Shown: positions 27,284 through 36,629 of the stretch, one piece after another
How the letters are laid out: each line of letters opens with the position of its first letter
How positions within the stretch are numbered: the first letter of the stretch is position 1
DNA from: Candidatus Hodarchaeota archaeon
Lineage (GTDB): Archaea; Asgardarchaeota; Heimdallarchaeia; Hodarchaeales; Hodarchaeaceae
Assembly: GCA_016840285.1 (NCBI GenBank)
Contig: JAEOSR010000137.1
Location: forward strand, 86,513-150,512
Length of the DNA stretch: 64,000 nt
Direction: 5' to 3'
Notes under the pieces: generated by a model
Told to the model about the DNA's origin: nothing
Databases searched by the model: none
Seen by the model: only the letters and a program-made list of their open reading frames with translations
Position numbers and translations under genes: made by a program

Positions 27284-27931
27284 ATGAGTACAGAGAACAT
27301 AATTCCAGGAATCACACCAACGCGAATGCAGCTATTAGAGTTAAAGCAAAGATTGGAACTCGCTAACAAGGGGTATGAATTATTAAGCGAAAAATTAGAA
27401 GCTTTAACAGGAGAACTGTTCTCAACGGTTATGCTATACAAAGAAAAGCGAGAGAATGTTCAAGAAACGATAAAGGAATCTCAAGATCAATTTATTCAGT
27501 TGCAACTACAAATGGGTGAATTTACAGTCAATCGAATCGCCTATGGTTATCCTCGCAAGTATAGCTTAGAAAGTATGAGTCGAAGATTAATGGGGATTTC
27601 CGTTCCAGTCTTCCAAATTCGTCAAGAGACATTTTATCAAGAAGATTTAATTTACTACTCAATGCGTGAGACTACCGCACGATTTGATACAGCCTTGAAA
27701 ATCTTCGAAAATGCTCTTCAAGCGATTGTGAGTCTAGCAGAGATTCAATCAACTCTAACTAGACTTGCTAGAGAGATAATTGAAACGAAACGTCGTGTAA
27801 ACGCTTTGAATTATATTATCATACCCCGCATCGGGGCAACAGTGAGATGGATCCATTTGACCCTAGCAGAGCGAGAACGAGAGGCTTTTGTAAGATTAAA
27901 AAAAGTAAAAAAGAAACTCTCTAAAAAGTGA
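27284..27931 (+). CDS. atpD: A/V-type ATP synthase subunit D
   Basis: Central-stalk (rotor) subunit of the archaeal A-ATPase. The 215-residue helical protein starts with GITPTRMQLLELKQRLELANKGYELL and ends with RRVNALNYIIIPRIGATVRWI, both diagnostic. The other ATPase subunits are absent here; in many archaea atpD closes the A-ATPase operon, so it is detached in this genome. It is convergent with uL2. Confidence 0.95.
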   Translation: MSTENIIPGITPTRMQLLELKQRLELANKGYELLSEKLEALTGELFSTVMLYKEKRENVQETIKESQDQFIQLQLQMGEFTVNRIAYGYPRKYSLESMSRRLMGISVPVFQIRQETFYQEDLIYYSMRETTARFDTALKIFENALQAIVSLAEIQSTLTRLAREIIETKRRVNALNYIIIPRIGATVRWIHLTLAEREREAFVRLKKVKKKLSKK

Positions 27932-27945
27932 GTGACCTCTCTCTA

Positions 27946-28689
27946 TTAGTCTCGAATACGACCACGTCTTTGTCCTGTGCGACGTGCTGCGATCAATCCT
28001 ACTTTTCTTCCTGGTGGAGCATTGCGTGAAACTGTAGTTGGTTGACCGGGGCCCTGATGTGCTCCTCCTCCAAACGGATGGGAAACAATGTTCATGGCAA
28101 CACCTCGGACTACTGGAAATGATTTATGTCCTTTTGCTCGCATAAAAGCTCTTTTTAATCCAGCTTTGACAAACGGACGATCTGGACGACCACCTGCAGA
28201 AATAACACCAATCATCGCGCGAGCCTTGTTATCAATTTTTTTCAATCTTCGAGAGGGTAATTGAATCGAAGAACCATCTTTAGACTGGCTTCTTACTAAT
28301 CCATGAGTACCAGAAGACCGACATAATGCTCCTCCGTCGCCAGGACGCATTTCTACATTACATACCCAGACACCTTCTGGGATTTTGTGGATAGGTAGAA
28401 CATTTCCAACTTCTAAAGCAGCATTTACGCCCTGTTCTCGTTTTTGTCCTACGAAAACACCCTCTGGAGCAGGGAGAAAACATTCACTTCCATCCTCATA
28501 TCTAATAAGCATTAAGGGGGCGCCTCTACCACGCTCATGGACAAAATCAATTATTGTGAATTCTATTATATCACTCCGCTCTCTTTCTGTGAGTGATTGA
28601 TATCGTGCTTTTCCTCGTCTTCGATGTGACAAAGCTCGAAACACTGGTGAACCTCGGCCTCGTCGTTGAACTAAAATGCGTTTTCCCAT
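27946..28689 (-). CDS. rpl2: Large ribosomal subunit protein uL2
   Basis: A 247-residue protein at the peptidyl-transferase region. Diagnostic segments are MGKRILVQRRGRGSPVFRA, the central RSSGTHGLVRSQ and the C-terminal GVAMNIVSHPFGGGAHQGPG. It is the last gene of the uL3-uL4-uL23-uL2 block; the usual following genes (uS19, uL22, uS3) are missing, replaced by convergent atpD. Confidence 0.97.
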   Translation of the reverse strand: MGKRILVQRRGRGSPVFRALSHRRRGKARYQSLTERERSDIIEFTIIDFVHERGRGAPLMLIRYEDGSECFLPAPEGVFVGQKREQGVNAALEVGNVLPIHKIPEGVWVCNVEMRPGDGGALCRSSGTHGLVRSQSKDGSSIQLPSRRLKKIDNKARAMIGVISAGGRPDRPFVKAGLKRAFMRAKGHKSFPVVRGVAMNIVSHPFGGGAHQGPGQPTTVSRNAPPGRKVGLIAARRTGQRRGRIRD

Positions 28690-28702
28690 TCTTTACACCG
28701 AC

Positions 28703-28978
28703 TTAGATGATTCCAAATTCAGTTGCCAGATCCAAGGCACTATAATCTGGTGAAAGCTTAATGAATGCTTTCTTCTTACCTTGAGGAGTTATTAGAGTGT
28801 TAACTTTCACTATTTTTACCTTATAAAGGGCCTCAAAGGCTTGTTTAATTTCATGTTTCGTAGCCCGACGATCAACAATGAAAACCAAAGCATTTTCATA
28901 AATGCTATCCATTTTATTGAAAGCCGCCTCTGAGATTAATGGGTATTTGATAATGTCCTGAGGTTGTCTGAACTTCAG
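28703..28978 (-). CDS. rpl23: Large ribosomal subunit protein uL23, CTG start
   Basis: The C-terminal 69 residues from ATG 28912 contain VFIVDRRATKHEIK and KVNTLITPQGKKKAFIKL, but the family's conserved N-terminus lies upstream in the same open frame: PQDIIKYPLISEAAFNKM. That frame contains no ATG, GTG or TTG before 28912. CTG at 28978 lies seven bases after a near-perfect GAGGTGA, giving 91 residues, close to the usual 82-90. I therefore call CTG as start. It is flanked by uL4 and uL2 in the standard order. Confidence 0.9.
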   Translation of the reverse strand: MKFRQPQDIIKYPLISEAAFNKMDSIYENALVFIVDRRATKHEIKQAFEALYKVKIVKVNTLITPQGKKKAFIKLSPDYSALDLATEFGII

Positions 28979-29017
28979 CTTGGTTTCACCTCTATTATCG
29001 AAAGTAGTTTTAAAGTC

Positions 29018-29821
29018 TTATTTTAATTCTGATTCGCGAAGAAAATCGATTGCGGATTTTGTCCAGAGTGTTAACCGTCCAGGATGAGTTCCAGGAGCAA
29101 GATGTTCAATATTTAATTGATCAACCACAACGACATCAACACCAGGCAGATTTCTTGCTGCAGCACCCACTCCATAATCGTGTCCAATAACTACTAGGAC
29201 TGATTTTCCTTTCTTATATTTTCTTCCACGTCTTTTCCCTTTACCAGGTCTAATTTGAGTATTTCGTCTTTTTGCTTTGGTTAAATCATATGACAGACCT
29301 AGATGGTCAAAAACAGTCTGTACCTCACTTGTTTTCTCTAATGACTCAAGATCATCGTTTATAATCAAGGGTAATGATTTAATATCCTCTATGATGTGAC
29401 CTCGTGACTCAACTAGGATTGGATTAGCTGTACAGGCAATCGCGGATTTTCTTGCTAGAATTTTCTCTTTTTTGTTTATTTTTTCTGTGAAATTCTGCAT
29501 TCCATTAGGGGGGTGTGTACGACGACCTCCTACTGTAAAGGGAATAAGTGCTCCACGACTAGCAGAATGTGTACGTGATCCTTTCACTCTTGGGATCCGA
29601 GCAGCTCCACGTCCAGTACCCCAACTTTCTGCGGATGTCTTCTTACCAGCACGAGGATCAACGCCATATGGAATTTGACGATTTCGCCGGCTAGCTAATA
29701 CACAGCGTTTAATCATATCAGGACGAAAAGGAGTTCTGAATATCGAACCAACATCGATTTTTTTAATCTCCTTTCCTTTCAAGTCATACAGAGGAATCTT
29801 AGTGGAATTCAATTTTCTCAC
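29018..29821 (-). CDS. rpl4: Large ribosomal subunit protein uL4
   Basis: A 267-residue archaeal/eukaryotic-type uL4. The long internal loop segment GRGAARIPRVKGSRTHSASR followed by GGRRTHPPN lines the exit tunnel. The C-terminal GPG-type block (RPGKGKRRGRKYKKGKSVLV) and ARNLPGVDVV are also typical. It is ten bases downstream of uL3. Confidence 0.97.
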   Translation of the reverse strand: MRKLNSTKIPLYDLKGKEIKKIDVGSIFRTPFRPDMIKRCVLASRRNRQIPYGVDPRAGKKTSAESWGTGRGAARIPRVKGSRTHSASRGALIPFTVGGRRTHPPNGMQNFTEKINKKEKILARKSAIACTANPILVESRGHIIEDIKSLPLIINDDLESLEKTSEVQTVFDHLGLSYDLTKAKRRNTQIRPGKGKRRGRKYKKGKSVLVVIGHDYGVGAAARNLPGVDVVVVDQLNIEHLAPGTHPGRLTLWTKSAIDFLRESELK

Positions 29822-29831
29822 CTAATTGATT

Positions 29832-30836
29832 TTAGTTCTTCGCTGTAGTACTGATATAGGTTATTTGAAGATCCTCCATTTCCCTAGGTTTCAATCTAAT
29901 TGGATCTCTTAGTCGTACTAAACGTTTAGCTGATCCTGGAACACTTCCACGAAGAATACAATGTTTTCCAACTTTCCCATATCTTTTGAATCCGCTTACA
30001 GGAGTAACTTCTTCGCCATCTTCACCAATTTTAAGAATTTGTTTATTATATTCTGTTCGTGCAAAATAACCTAGCTGACCAGCACGGGGAACGGTCCACA
30101 TCACTCGTGCAGGATGCCAAGGTCCAATACACCCAACAACTCTCCGCCCTTTTCTGGTTTTTCGAGGAAGGATTTTAATTCCATGCCTTTTAACTGGCCC
30201 AGCAAATCCTTTCCCTTTTGTAGTAGCACAAACGTCTACAATATCACTAGGTTTATAGACGTCTTCAACGGAGACCTTCTGATCTAAAATTGACACTGCA
30301 TAATTAAATGCATCATTAATTGATCCCCCCACCTTGATTTCTAAGATATCGGGGGATTTTTGGGAAAATCCTGCTTCTCTAGGTAGAGTATGAGCAAGTA
30401 CACGAATTTCTTTTACATTGTCTAGATTTGTCTGTATCTCGACGATTTGTTGGTCTTTGTTTTGATTCTCTTTTGGAATCTTAATTCGACGCTCGAGATC
30501 TTTTTCGATATTTTCTCCCCAAATTTGGGTTTCAACACGAAGCTTTTGAGTCAATTGATCAATAGTATATGTTCTTATCCCAAAAATGGCTATCGGAGGT
30601 GTTTCAATAACTGTCACAGGAACAAATTGTTCGTGTTTGAAAAATGGAGATCTTCTATCAGTATTAACCATTGCTAGATGTGTCATCCCGGCTTTATATC
30701 CTGCGTAACCTAACAATCTTGGAGTTGAATCTGATGATTTTGGCCATGTTCTCCATCGTGCTGTATGTCTTCTCGCGATTTTCCTTCGATATCCTAGAGA
30801 ACCTCGATGTGGCGCGTGTTTTTTCCTATGACCCAT
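29832..30836 (-). CDS. rpl3: Large ribosomal subunit protein uL3
   Basis: A 334-residue protein starting MGHRKKHAPHRGSLGYRRK, with GYKAGMTHL, TTKGKGFAGPVKRHGIKILP and HPARVMWTVPRAGQLGYFARTE. The last stretch corresponds to the W-finger that approaches the A-site. First gene of the uL3-uL4-uL23-uL2 operon. Confidence 0.97.
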   Translation of the reverse strand: MGHRKKHAPHRGSLGYRRKIARRHTARWRTWPKSSDSTPRLLGYAGYKAGMTHLAMVNTDRRSPFFKHEQFVPVTVIETPPIAIFGIRTYTIDQLTQKLRVETQIWGENIEKDLERRIKIPKENQNKDQQIVEIQTNLDNVKEIRVLAHTLPREAGFSQKSPDILEIKVGGSINDAFNYAVSILDQKVSVEDVYKPSDIVDVCATTKGKGFAGPVKRHGIKILPRKTRKGRRVVGCIGPWHPARVMWTVPRAGQLGYFARTEYNKQILKIGEDGEEVTPVSGFKRYGKVGKHCILRGSVPGSAKRLVRLRDPIRLKPREMEDLQITYISTTAKN

Positions 30837-31538
30837 GCTTACAGCCTCCTGTCGACATCCTGATGATTTTTTTAGAATAAATCTACTTTAGTAAACAGAA
30901 TAATCTCTGATGTTTAGTACACGTCATTTTGGGAAGTTTTCGACAAGTGATTTAAACCCTCCGTACTCTTTGACTCAACCAACATTAGTATCAAAAAATT
31001 TAGATACTCAAAGGAGTGGAAAATCCAACAGATTTAGACTAATTAAAAAACTATCCAGATCATTTATGGCCTCTTCGCATGTGTTCGGATCCAATATGCT
31101 CAATAACAACTAGTTATGATCAGATGAATCAATTTTCAATACATTAACTAAACCTATTCCCACCGTGGCCATTTTAGGATTAAAATTTGGCTAGGATACC
31201 AATATTCTCGTCATCTGGATTGTTACCATAAAACCTAGTAAGACAGGGACTCCAGTCTCAACTTCATTAAGAAAGTGAGCCAGGTGCTCTTTATATTAAT
31301 TTCCTTTCATCTTCTTGGAAATGTTTACTGACCTAAATTGTTCCTGTCAAATTTAACTTAGGTTTCAATCATCTTGTCTTCCAAATTTTTATGATAATTG
31401 AATATTTGACAGTATTTACCTTTAATAGGGAATGAAACGAAGGCTAAACAAGAAGGCTCTGATCACGTAAAAGCTGAAAAGAGACTTAGAAACCCCTATT
31501 ATTAACTTAAATACTTATTTGGTTGGTAAATATTCATC
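30837..31538. other. Long intergenic region between uL3 and EndA-like gene
   Basis: About 700 bp with no convincing gene. A 33-codon minus-strand frame (31008-31109) reads plausibly (LDPNTCEEAINDLDSFLIS) but is too short to call. A plus-strand frame at 30910-31113 has poor composition. The right end holds an AACTTAAATA element about 25-35 bp before the EndA ATG, suggesting a nearly leaderless transcript. Confidence 0.4.
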
Positions 31539-32189
31539 ATGTCTCTTAACCAAGATTCTACTGATGAAGAAATTTCAGTTCCTATATTGTATTTTGATAT
31601 GCAAAGTTCATCTCTAACGGTTAATGATCACATTGCACATGAGATCTTCGATAATGGTTATTTTGGTCAATGGACTTCAAAGAATTCTCTTGTCTTAGAA
31701 CCAGAAGAAATTCTACTCCTCATGGATCGAAAAAGAATTGTAGTTATTAATTTAACAACGAACCAAAAAATAACTCAGTCAGAAATAGTAGCCTATTTTA
31801 CTGAAATAAACAAATCCTTTTGGAGCCGATATCTAGTTTATAAGGATCTTCGAAATAGAGGTTATGTTGTCCGAATAGGAACGCAAATCACGGCACCATT
31901 TCGAATTTATTCACGAGGAGGAAAGCCAGGAGAATCGATAAGCAAAAAAGTTATCTTTCCTCTTTCAGAAGGGGAAGATCTTGATCTTGATTTCTTGGAT
32001 CAACTTGTTAATCAATCAAAAATCGATAGGAAAAAATTATTGCTTTCAGTTGTTGATCGTCTTGGGGATGTCACCTATTACCAGGCCTCGCAATTAGAAT
32101 TAGAACGTAATGAGTTGGAATATGAATATCGAGATGAATTAACTCAAACCAATCAAGAAAATAAGGAGAAAAACGAATATGGAGGGTAG
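31539..32189 (+). CDS. tRNA-splicing endonuclease-like protein lacking the catalytic histidine
   Basis: The C-terminal half is an EndA catalytic-fold domain: FWSRYLVYKDLRNRGYVVRIG, FRIYSRG (Tyr124), then a segment normally reading HSxYLV that here reads ISKKVI (Ile134 in place of the catalytic His), and RKKLLLSVVD (Lys165/166) followed by VTYYQ. Tyr and Lys are kept, His is lost. This suggests a structural or regulatory subunit of a heteromeric (alpha-beta)2 enzyme. The stop overlaps the PIN-ATPase start by 11 bp. A catalytic EndA must be encoded elsewhere. Confidence 0.8.
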   Translation: MSLNQDSTDEEISVPILYFDMQSSSLTVNDHIAHEIFDNGYFGQWTSKNSLVLEPEEILLLMDRKRIVVINLTTNQKITQSEIVAYFTEINKSFWSRYLVYKDLRNRGYVVRIGTQITAPFRIYSRGGKPGESISKKVIFPLSEGEDLDLDFLDQLVNQSKIDRKKLLLSVVDRLGDVTYYQASQLELERNELEYEYRDELTQTNQENKEKNEYGG

Positions 32190-34071
32190 ATACTCAATTA
32201 CCTCGGAAGATAATTTTTATGTCCCCGACACATCAGCTATCATCAATGGTGGTTTGAAAGACCTTCTTGAAACTAGAAAAAGCGAACTCATCTCCAGGAT
32301 AACCATTCATGCTTCAATAATAGCTGAGCTCGAACATCAAGCGAATACTGGGAAAAAAGTAGGCATTGAGGGGTTGAATGAACTCACAGAAATCCGTCGT
32401 ATTTGTGATAAAAAGGGTATTATATTAGATTACGGAGGCCGAAGACCATATCTTTCTGAGATAAAACGAGCTCGAAGTGGTGAAATTGATGCCATCATTC
32501 GGGATTTTGCTTGGAAAGAAGGTGGTATTCTTGTCACATCAGACAATATTCAACATTTAGCAGCAAAATCTATTGGATTAGAAGTTATCCATATTCCTGA
32601 AAAGGAAATGACTCTCGAAAAAACTCTTAGAATCGAGGATTATTTTGATGATAGAACAATGAGCATCCATCTGAAACAAGGAGTTCCTATTTTTGGAAAA
32701 CGAGGGGCTCCTGGGAATTTTAGCTTAGATCAAATTTCCGATAAAATTTGTACAAAAGGATTTCTTAAAGAAATAAATGAAGAAATCATTGAAAAAGCAC
32801 AACATTTCGAAGATACTTTCATTGAAATTGACCGTAAAGGCTCAACAATTGTTCAATACGGAAATATTCGAATTTTAATTTGTCGTCCTCCATTTTCAGA
32901 TGGGTGGGAAATAACTGCAGTAAAACCTCTTGTTAAGCTTACAATAGATGATTATCACCTATCACCCAATCTTTACCAACGATTAAAAGAAAAAGCAGAA
33001 GGAATTCTAGTTGCAGGGAGCCCTGGAACAGGAAAAACGACTTTCACAAGAGCGCTAGCTCTTTTTTATGAGGAAAAATCAAAGGTTGTAAAAACCATTG
33101 AATCACCACGGGACTTAGATCTGAAAGCTGAAATTACTCAGTATTCCAAAAATTTCGGTTCTCACTCTGAGATTCATGATATACTCCTTCTCTCTCGTCC
33201 AGATTATACTATCTTTGATGAAATTCGAGACACAGAAGATTTTAAGCTATATACAGACCTTCGATTAGCTGGTATCGGTTTAGTGGGTGTAATTCACTCT
33301 AGCACAGCAATAGATGCCATTCAACGCTTTATTGGAAGATTAGAACTAGGTGTGATCCCTAGTGTTCTTGATACTATAATATACATTGAAGCAGGAAAAA
33401 TTTCTGGGGTATTGGATGTAAAGATGACAGTTAAAGTTCCAGCTGGGTTAGTTGAAAGTGATCTAGCACGACCAGTAGTTGAGGTAAAAGATTTTGAGAC
33501 TGGAGAAACCGTTTATGAGATGTATACTTTTGGAGAGCAAACTGTAGTAATTCCACTTGAAAACGAGAATTATAACCAAACAAAATTAATTGATGCTCGT
33601 ACTATTCAAAATATAACAGAAGCGATTGAAAAATTTACTGCTCATCCTATTGTTTTAATTCCAAAAGATCGTTATGGGAAGAGATTTGAAATTCAATGCA
33701 CTCAAAAGGATATTCCAGCAATTCTAGGGAAAGGGGGAGAAAACATCCGAATGCTAGAAAGGACATTCCATGTAAAATTAGATGTCAATAAATCAGTTAA
33801 GGATTCTTTTCCCTCTGGATTCGGCATTGTGAGAAACAAAATGATTTCTTTTCGAAAAAAGACTTTGTATATCAGTTTTCCAAAACAGATGAATAATATG
33901 GCTATTCAATTCTTTACTCAAGACCAATTAGATAGGAAAAAGGACCCTTTTTTTGTAGGAACAACATCAAAATCAGGAAAAATTAAGTTGTCAACTCGTA
34001 ATAAGGCCTTCACGGTTTTTAAGGAAGTTCTAGAAATAAATCAGAAGACAATATTCTGGAAACTGGTTTGA
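32179..34071 (+). CDS. PIN-domain ATPase (PINA-like) with C-terminal KH-type domain
   Basis: A 630-residue archaeal fusion. The PIN nuclease domain (about 10-150) has VPDTSAIINGG and later acidic residues (GEIDAIIRD, TSDNIQHLA). A PilT/VirB11-type ATPase follows with Walker A GSPGTGKTT (280-288), FDEIRDTEDF and GVIHSSTAIDAIQRF. A KH-like RNA/DNA-binding segment (IPAILGKGGENIRMLER) lies near 515-560. Crenarchaeal PINA is a hexameric ATPase linked to Holliday-junction migration. Overlap with the EndA-like gene implies co-translation. Confidence 0.88.
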   Translation: MEGRYSITSEDNFYVPDTSAIINGGLKDLLETRKSELISRITIHASIIAELEHQANTGKKVGIEGLNELTEIRRICDKKGIILDYGGRRPYLSEIKRARSGEIDAIIRDFAWKEGGILVTSDNIQHLAAKSIGLEVIHIPEKEMTLEKTLRIEDYFDDRTMSIHLKQGVPIFGKRGAPGNFSLDQISDKICTKGFLKEINEEIIEKAQHFEDTFIEIDRKGSTIVQYGNIRILICRPPFSDGWEITAVKPLVKLTIDDYHLSPNLYQRLKEKAEGILVAGSPGTGKTTFTRALALFYEEKSKVVKTIESPRDLDLKAEITQYSKNFGSHSEIHDILLLSRPDYTIFDEIRDTEDFKLYTDLRLAGIGLVGVIHSSTAIDAIQRFIGRLELGVIPSVLDTIIYIEAGKISGVLDVKMTVKVPAGLVESDLARPVVEVKDFETGETVYEMYTFGEQTVVIPLENENYNQTKLIDARTIQNITEAIEKFTAHPIVLIPKDRYGKRFEIQCTQKDIPAILGKGGENIRMLERTFHVKLDVNKSVKDSFPSGFGIVRNKMISFRKKTLYISFPKQMNNMAIQFFTQDQLDRKKDPFFVGTTSKSGKIKLSTRNKAFTVFKEVLEINQKTIFWKLV

Positions 34072-34164
34072 GAAAATAACATTTCAAAAAGGGGGTGGTA
34101 GAATTTCGTTACACCCTATGTGCACACTAAATTCTAGTTCTATTGAGCTTGTTTCTCTAAGGGC

Positions 34165-35901
34165 TTATTCTTCCTTAAAGATTTCACGAAGTCTTCGTAA
34201 TTCCTTTAACATTTCTCCACGTAATTCTGCAATACTTGTCGACCTGGCATCTGCGATTAAATCAAGTGGTGACTCAGATGGTTGACCTGGTGTAACTCCA
34301 GGAGAGGGAGGAGGTGGGGCACCTAAAGACGCGGAAGGTGGGGTGGGGAGAGCCCCTGTAGAAGTGGGAAGAGGTGGAGCTCGAGAGGGAGGAGCTGGTG
34401 GGGCAGATGGTGGGACTGGTGGGCCAGTTGTTGAGATTGGAGGTGGAGGTGTAGGTGCAGTCACGGCTCCCGTAATAGGTGGAAGTGGGGGTTCGCTTGG
34501 TGCGCCCTCAACGGCTTCGCCTAATGCAACATCGAATAGCTTTTCTACATCCTCTTCGGCAGAGATAGCTGCTCCCGCTTTCTGAAATCTTGCTATTCTT
34601 GATTTTATCATTCGGTTTCGATCTTGGTATAGTTTAACTATTGATTCATATACACGGGGGCGAAACTTATCTGCTCTAACCGCTTCTTTAAATTGATTAA
34701 CCATGTTTTCCTGGGATTTACTCAGAATCTCCAGATAGGCCACCATCTCGCTTGGTGTGGTTTCAATGTCAGGTAATCTATCGACACTTTCCAGTAATCC
34801 TTCTGGTCCGCTAATTTCGACAGTTTCAAAGTATAGAATTGAACATATGAACGAGAGGGAAAGAATAATGATGAGAATTCCATACATATAATAAATATCC
34901 CAAGTAACTCCGAGAAGTGAGGTTCCGAGGAGTGTTCCGACAGCTGCTTCAATTTCAGGTGACTCTGGTAAGATGAGGATCACAGAAATAATAACAGATA
35001 TTATTCCAAGGAAAAAAGTAACCAACCATAGAAATCGTAATTTATGGATGATCTTTGTTAGCTGTACAACACTTGTTAATGGTAAAATTGCTAATAGTGT
35101 AAGAAGGCCACCATAGGCTAAAATCACAAACCAGTCCGTATCAAGAACTAATGATTCTTCGATAATCCCAGAAACTACTAGATAAGATACCAATACCAGC
35201 ACAATCCCAATTAAAACACCTAATATCCAAATAATCCGCAAACGATAAAGTACCTTACGAAAGCCTGGACCTGCAGTTAATAAAAGTGGTACCACACCCA
35301 GAAATAGTATTATTACTCCGAATAGGAAAAGGATATCCCATCCAACGTCAGGTATTACTAAAATTTGGCTATAGATTCCAATACTAATAATTTCAAGGAC
35401 AATTCCAACCAAAATAAATATTGCAAAGAGAAGTTTGAAATTCCACAATCGTTCGTGGTCTTGGATACTAAATAAAATTGGCATTAAACCCAAAGTAATG
35501 AGTAAAGCCGCAACAATGAAATATTCAAACCACGTATGAAGGGGATCGAATGGAGTTAGATAGGTTCCATATACTAAAGCAGAATAAATTAGTATCAAAA
35601 TCCCAATACCAAATATTAGGAGTAAGTGAATATAGAGTTTTTTAACACTCTTCTTTGCACTGGCATCCATAACTACGAGAATAGGAAGAAATCCAATTAA
35701 CACCAAAAAAAATCCAAAAGCAGTTAATACTCGATAATCAAATCCAAATATCGTTCTACTCCATGTTACAGGATCAGCAGAAATATCAATTGAATTTGCC
35801 ACTCCTGTAAAATAAAGAAGTGCAACGATCATACTTAATATACCAATACCAGCGAGGGTGAGAAGCACTTTTGATGATCTTACAACTGTTTTTCTCAACA
35901 A
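34165..35901 (-). CDS. 10-TM membrane protein with coiled and proline-rich cytoplasmic tail
   Basis: Function unknown. Residues 15-365 contain ten hydrophobic helices arranged as about five repeats of a two-helix unit; every second helix ends in a GxxPxL-type motif (GFLPILVVM, GLMPILFSI, GVVPLLLTA, AILPLTSVV). A charged helical region (about 370-460) is followed by about 75 residues very rich in Pro (runs such as PTPPPPISTTGPPVPP and APPPPSPG) and a final amphipathic helix. The tail resembles FH1/VASP-like ligands for profilin or SH3/WW domains. It may be lineage-specific. Confidence 0.75.
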   Translation of the reverse strand: MLRKTVVRSSKVLLTLAGIGILSMIVALLYFTGVANSIDISADPVTWSRTIFGFDYRVLTAFGFFLVLIGFLPILVVMDASAKKSVKKLYIHLLLIFGIGILILIYSALVYGTYLTPFDPLHTWFEYFIVAALLITLGLMPILFSIQDHERLWNFKLLFAIFILVGIVLEIISIGIYSQILVIPDVGWDILFLFGVIILFLGVVPLLLTAGPGFRKVLYRLRIIWILGVLIGIVLVLVSYLVVSGIIEESLVLDTDWFVILAYGGLLTLLAILPLTSVVQLTKIIHKLRFLWLVTFFLGIISVIISVILILPESPEIEAAVGTLLGTSLLGVTWDIYYMYGILIIILSLSFICSILYFETVEISGPEGLLESVDRLPDIETTPSEMVAYLEILSKSQENMVNQFKEAVRADKFRPRVYESIVKLYQDRNRMIKSRIARFQKAGAAISAEEDVEKLFDVALGEAVEGAPSEPPLPPITGAVTAPTPPPPISTTGPPVPPSAPPAPPSRAPPLPTSTGALPTPPSASLGAPPPPSPGVTPGQPSESPLDLIADARSTSIAELRGEMLKELRRLREIFKEE

Positions 35902-36330
35902 AATAATCTCCTAATCATCAATACTAGAAAACCCATTATTATTATTATATCAAAAGTTGACTTAAAAAGTCTAGTGAAATCTAAGAAACATCCCTGCATT
36001 AACATTCACATCAAAAATAAGTCTTTCTTATTACAATTGATTAATCAAATGAGTGATTTCGTACTTTATGCGATATTACTTGGTTTAATTTGATCTGAAA
36101 TTTTTGATTGGGTTAGATTTCATCTATATCAAGAAGAAGTTGCTCAAAATCTTGATAGATTAATTTACTCAAATAATTAATCGTTTATCTCTAAAAAAAC
36201 TCGACTCAACTGGCTCTAGAAAGCTTAGAAAAGAAAACATAAATATTGATAGAGAAAGAAGTAACCATGCCTTAATAATATCAGAAATAGGATTTATCAC
36301 TCTTTCATCAACAGAGAAAGAAAAATAGAA
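35902..36330. other. Intergenic upstream of tRNA-Ser
   Basis: No gene seen. It carries the promoter of the 10-TM protein (minus) and of tRNA-Ser (plus). Confidence 0.4.
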
Positions 36331-36447
36331 GCCGAGGTATTCTAGTCCGGTAGGAAGCATGCCTGGAAAGTTTGACGAAAGAAGCTCTTTCGCTTCTCCA
36401 GGTAGCATGTGCTCTCTGAGCTCGAGAGTTCAAATCTCTCCCTCGGC
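36331..36447 (+). tRNA. tRNA-Ser (anticodon GGA) with canonical 35-nt intron
   Basis: The acceptor GCCGAGG/CCTCGGC has discriminator G, normal for Ser. The anticodon stem CATGC/GCATG encloses CTGGAA + A. The intron 36369-36403 sits at 37/38 in a strict bulge-helix-bulge: outer stem CATGC/GCATG, 3' bulge GTA, central helix CTGG/CCAG, 5' bulge AAA. A class II variable arm and T-arm GAGAG-TTCAAAT-CTCTC follow. Confidence 0.95.
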
Positions 36448-36629
36448 GTTTAATTTTTTTACTAGATATTAGTCCTACACCTATATGGTGAATAGTAAGG
36501 ATTAAGGATCTGAACTACAAAAGATAATATAATCCCTCGAAAATCCCTCAATACAAGAGTAGAATGTACATACTCGGAAGTATCACTATTATTGGATGCT
36601 TAAATAAAAAACCTTAGTAGGAACTCAGC

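Noticed and set aside
30910..31113. 67-codon plus-strand frame upstream of uL3
   Set aside because: Ser/Asn-rich with no motif, no ribosome binding site, and a competing minus-strand frame; treated as non-coding.
34343..34585. Gly-rich 80-codon frame opposite the proline-rich tail
   Set aside because: Antisense shadow of Pro codons (CCN gives GGN).
36169..36408. 79-codon minus-strand frame
   Set aside because: Overlaps the tRNA-Ser(GGA) gene on the other strand, so the frame is accidental.
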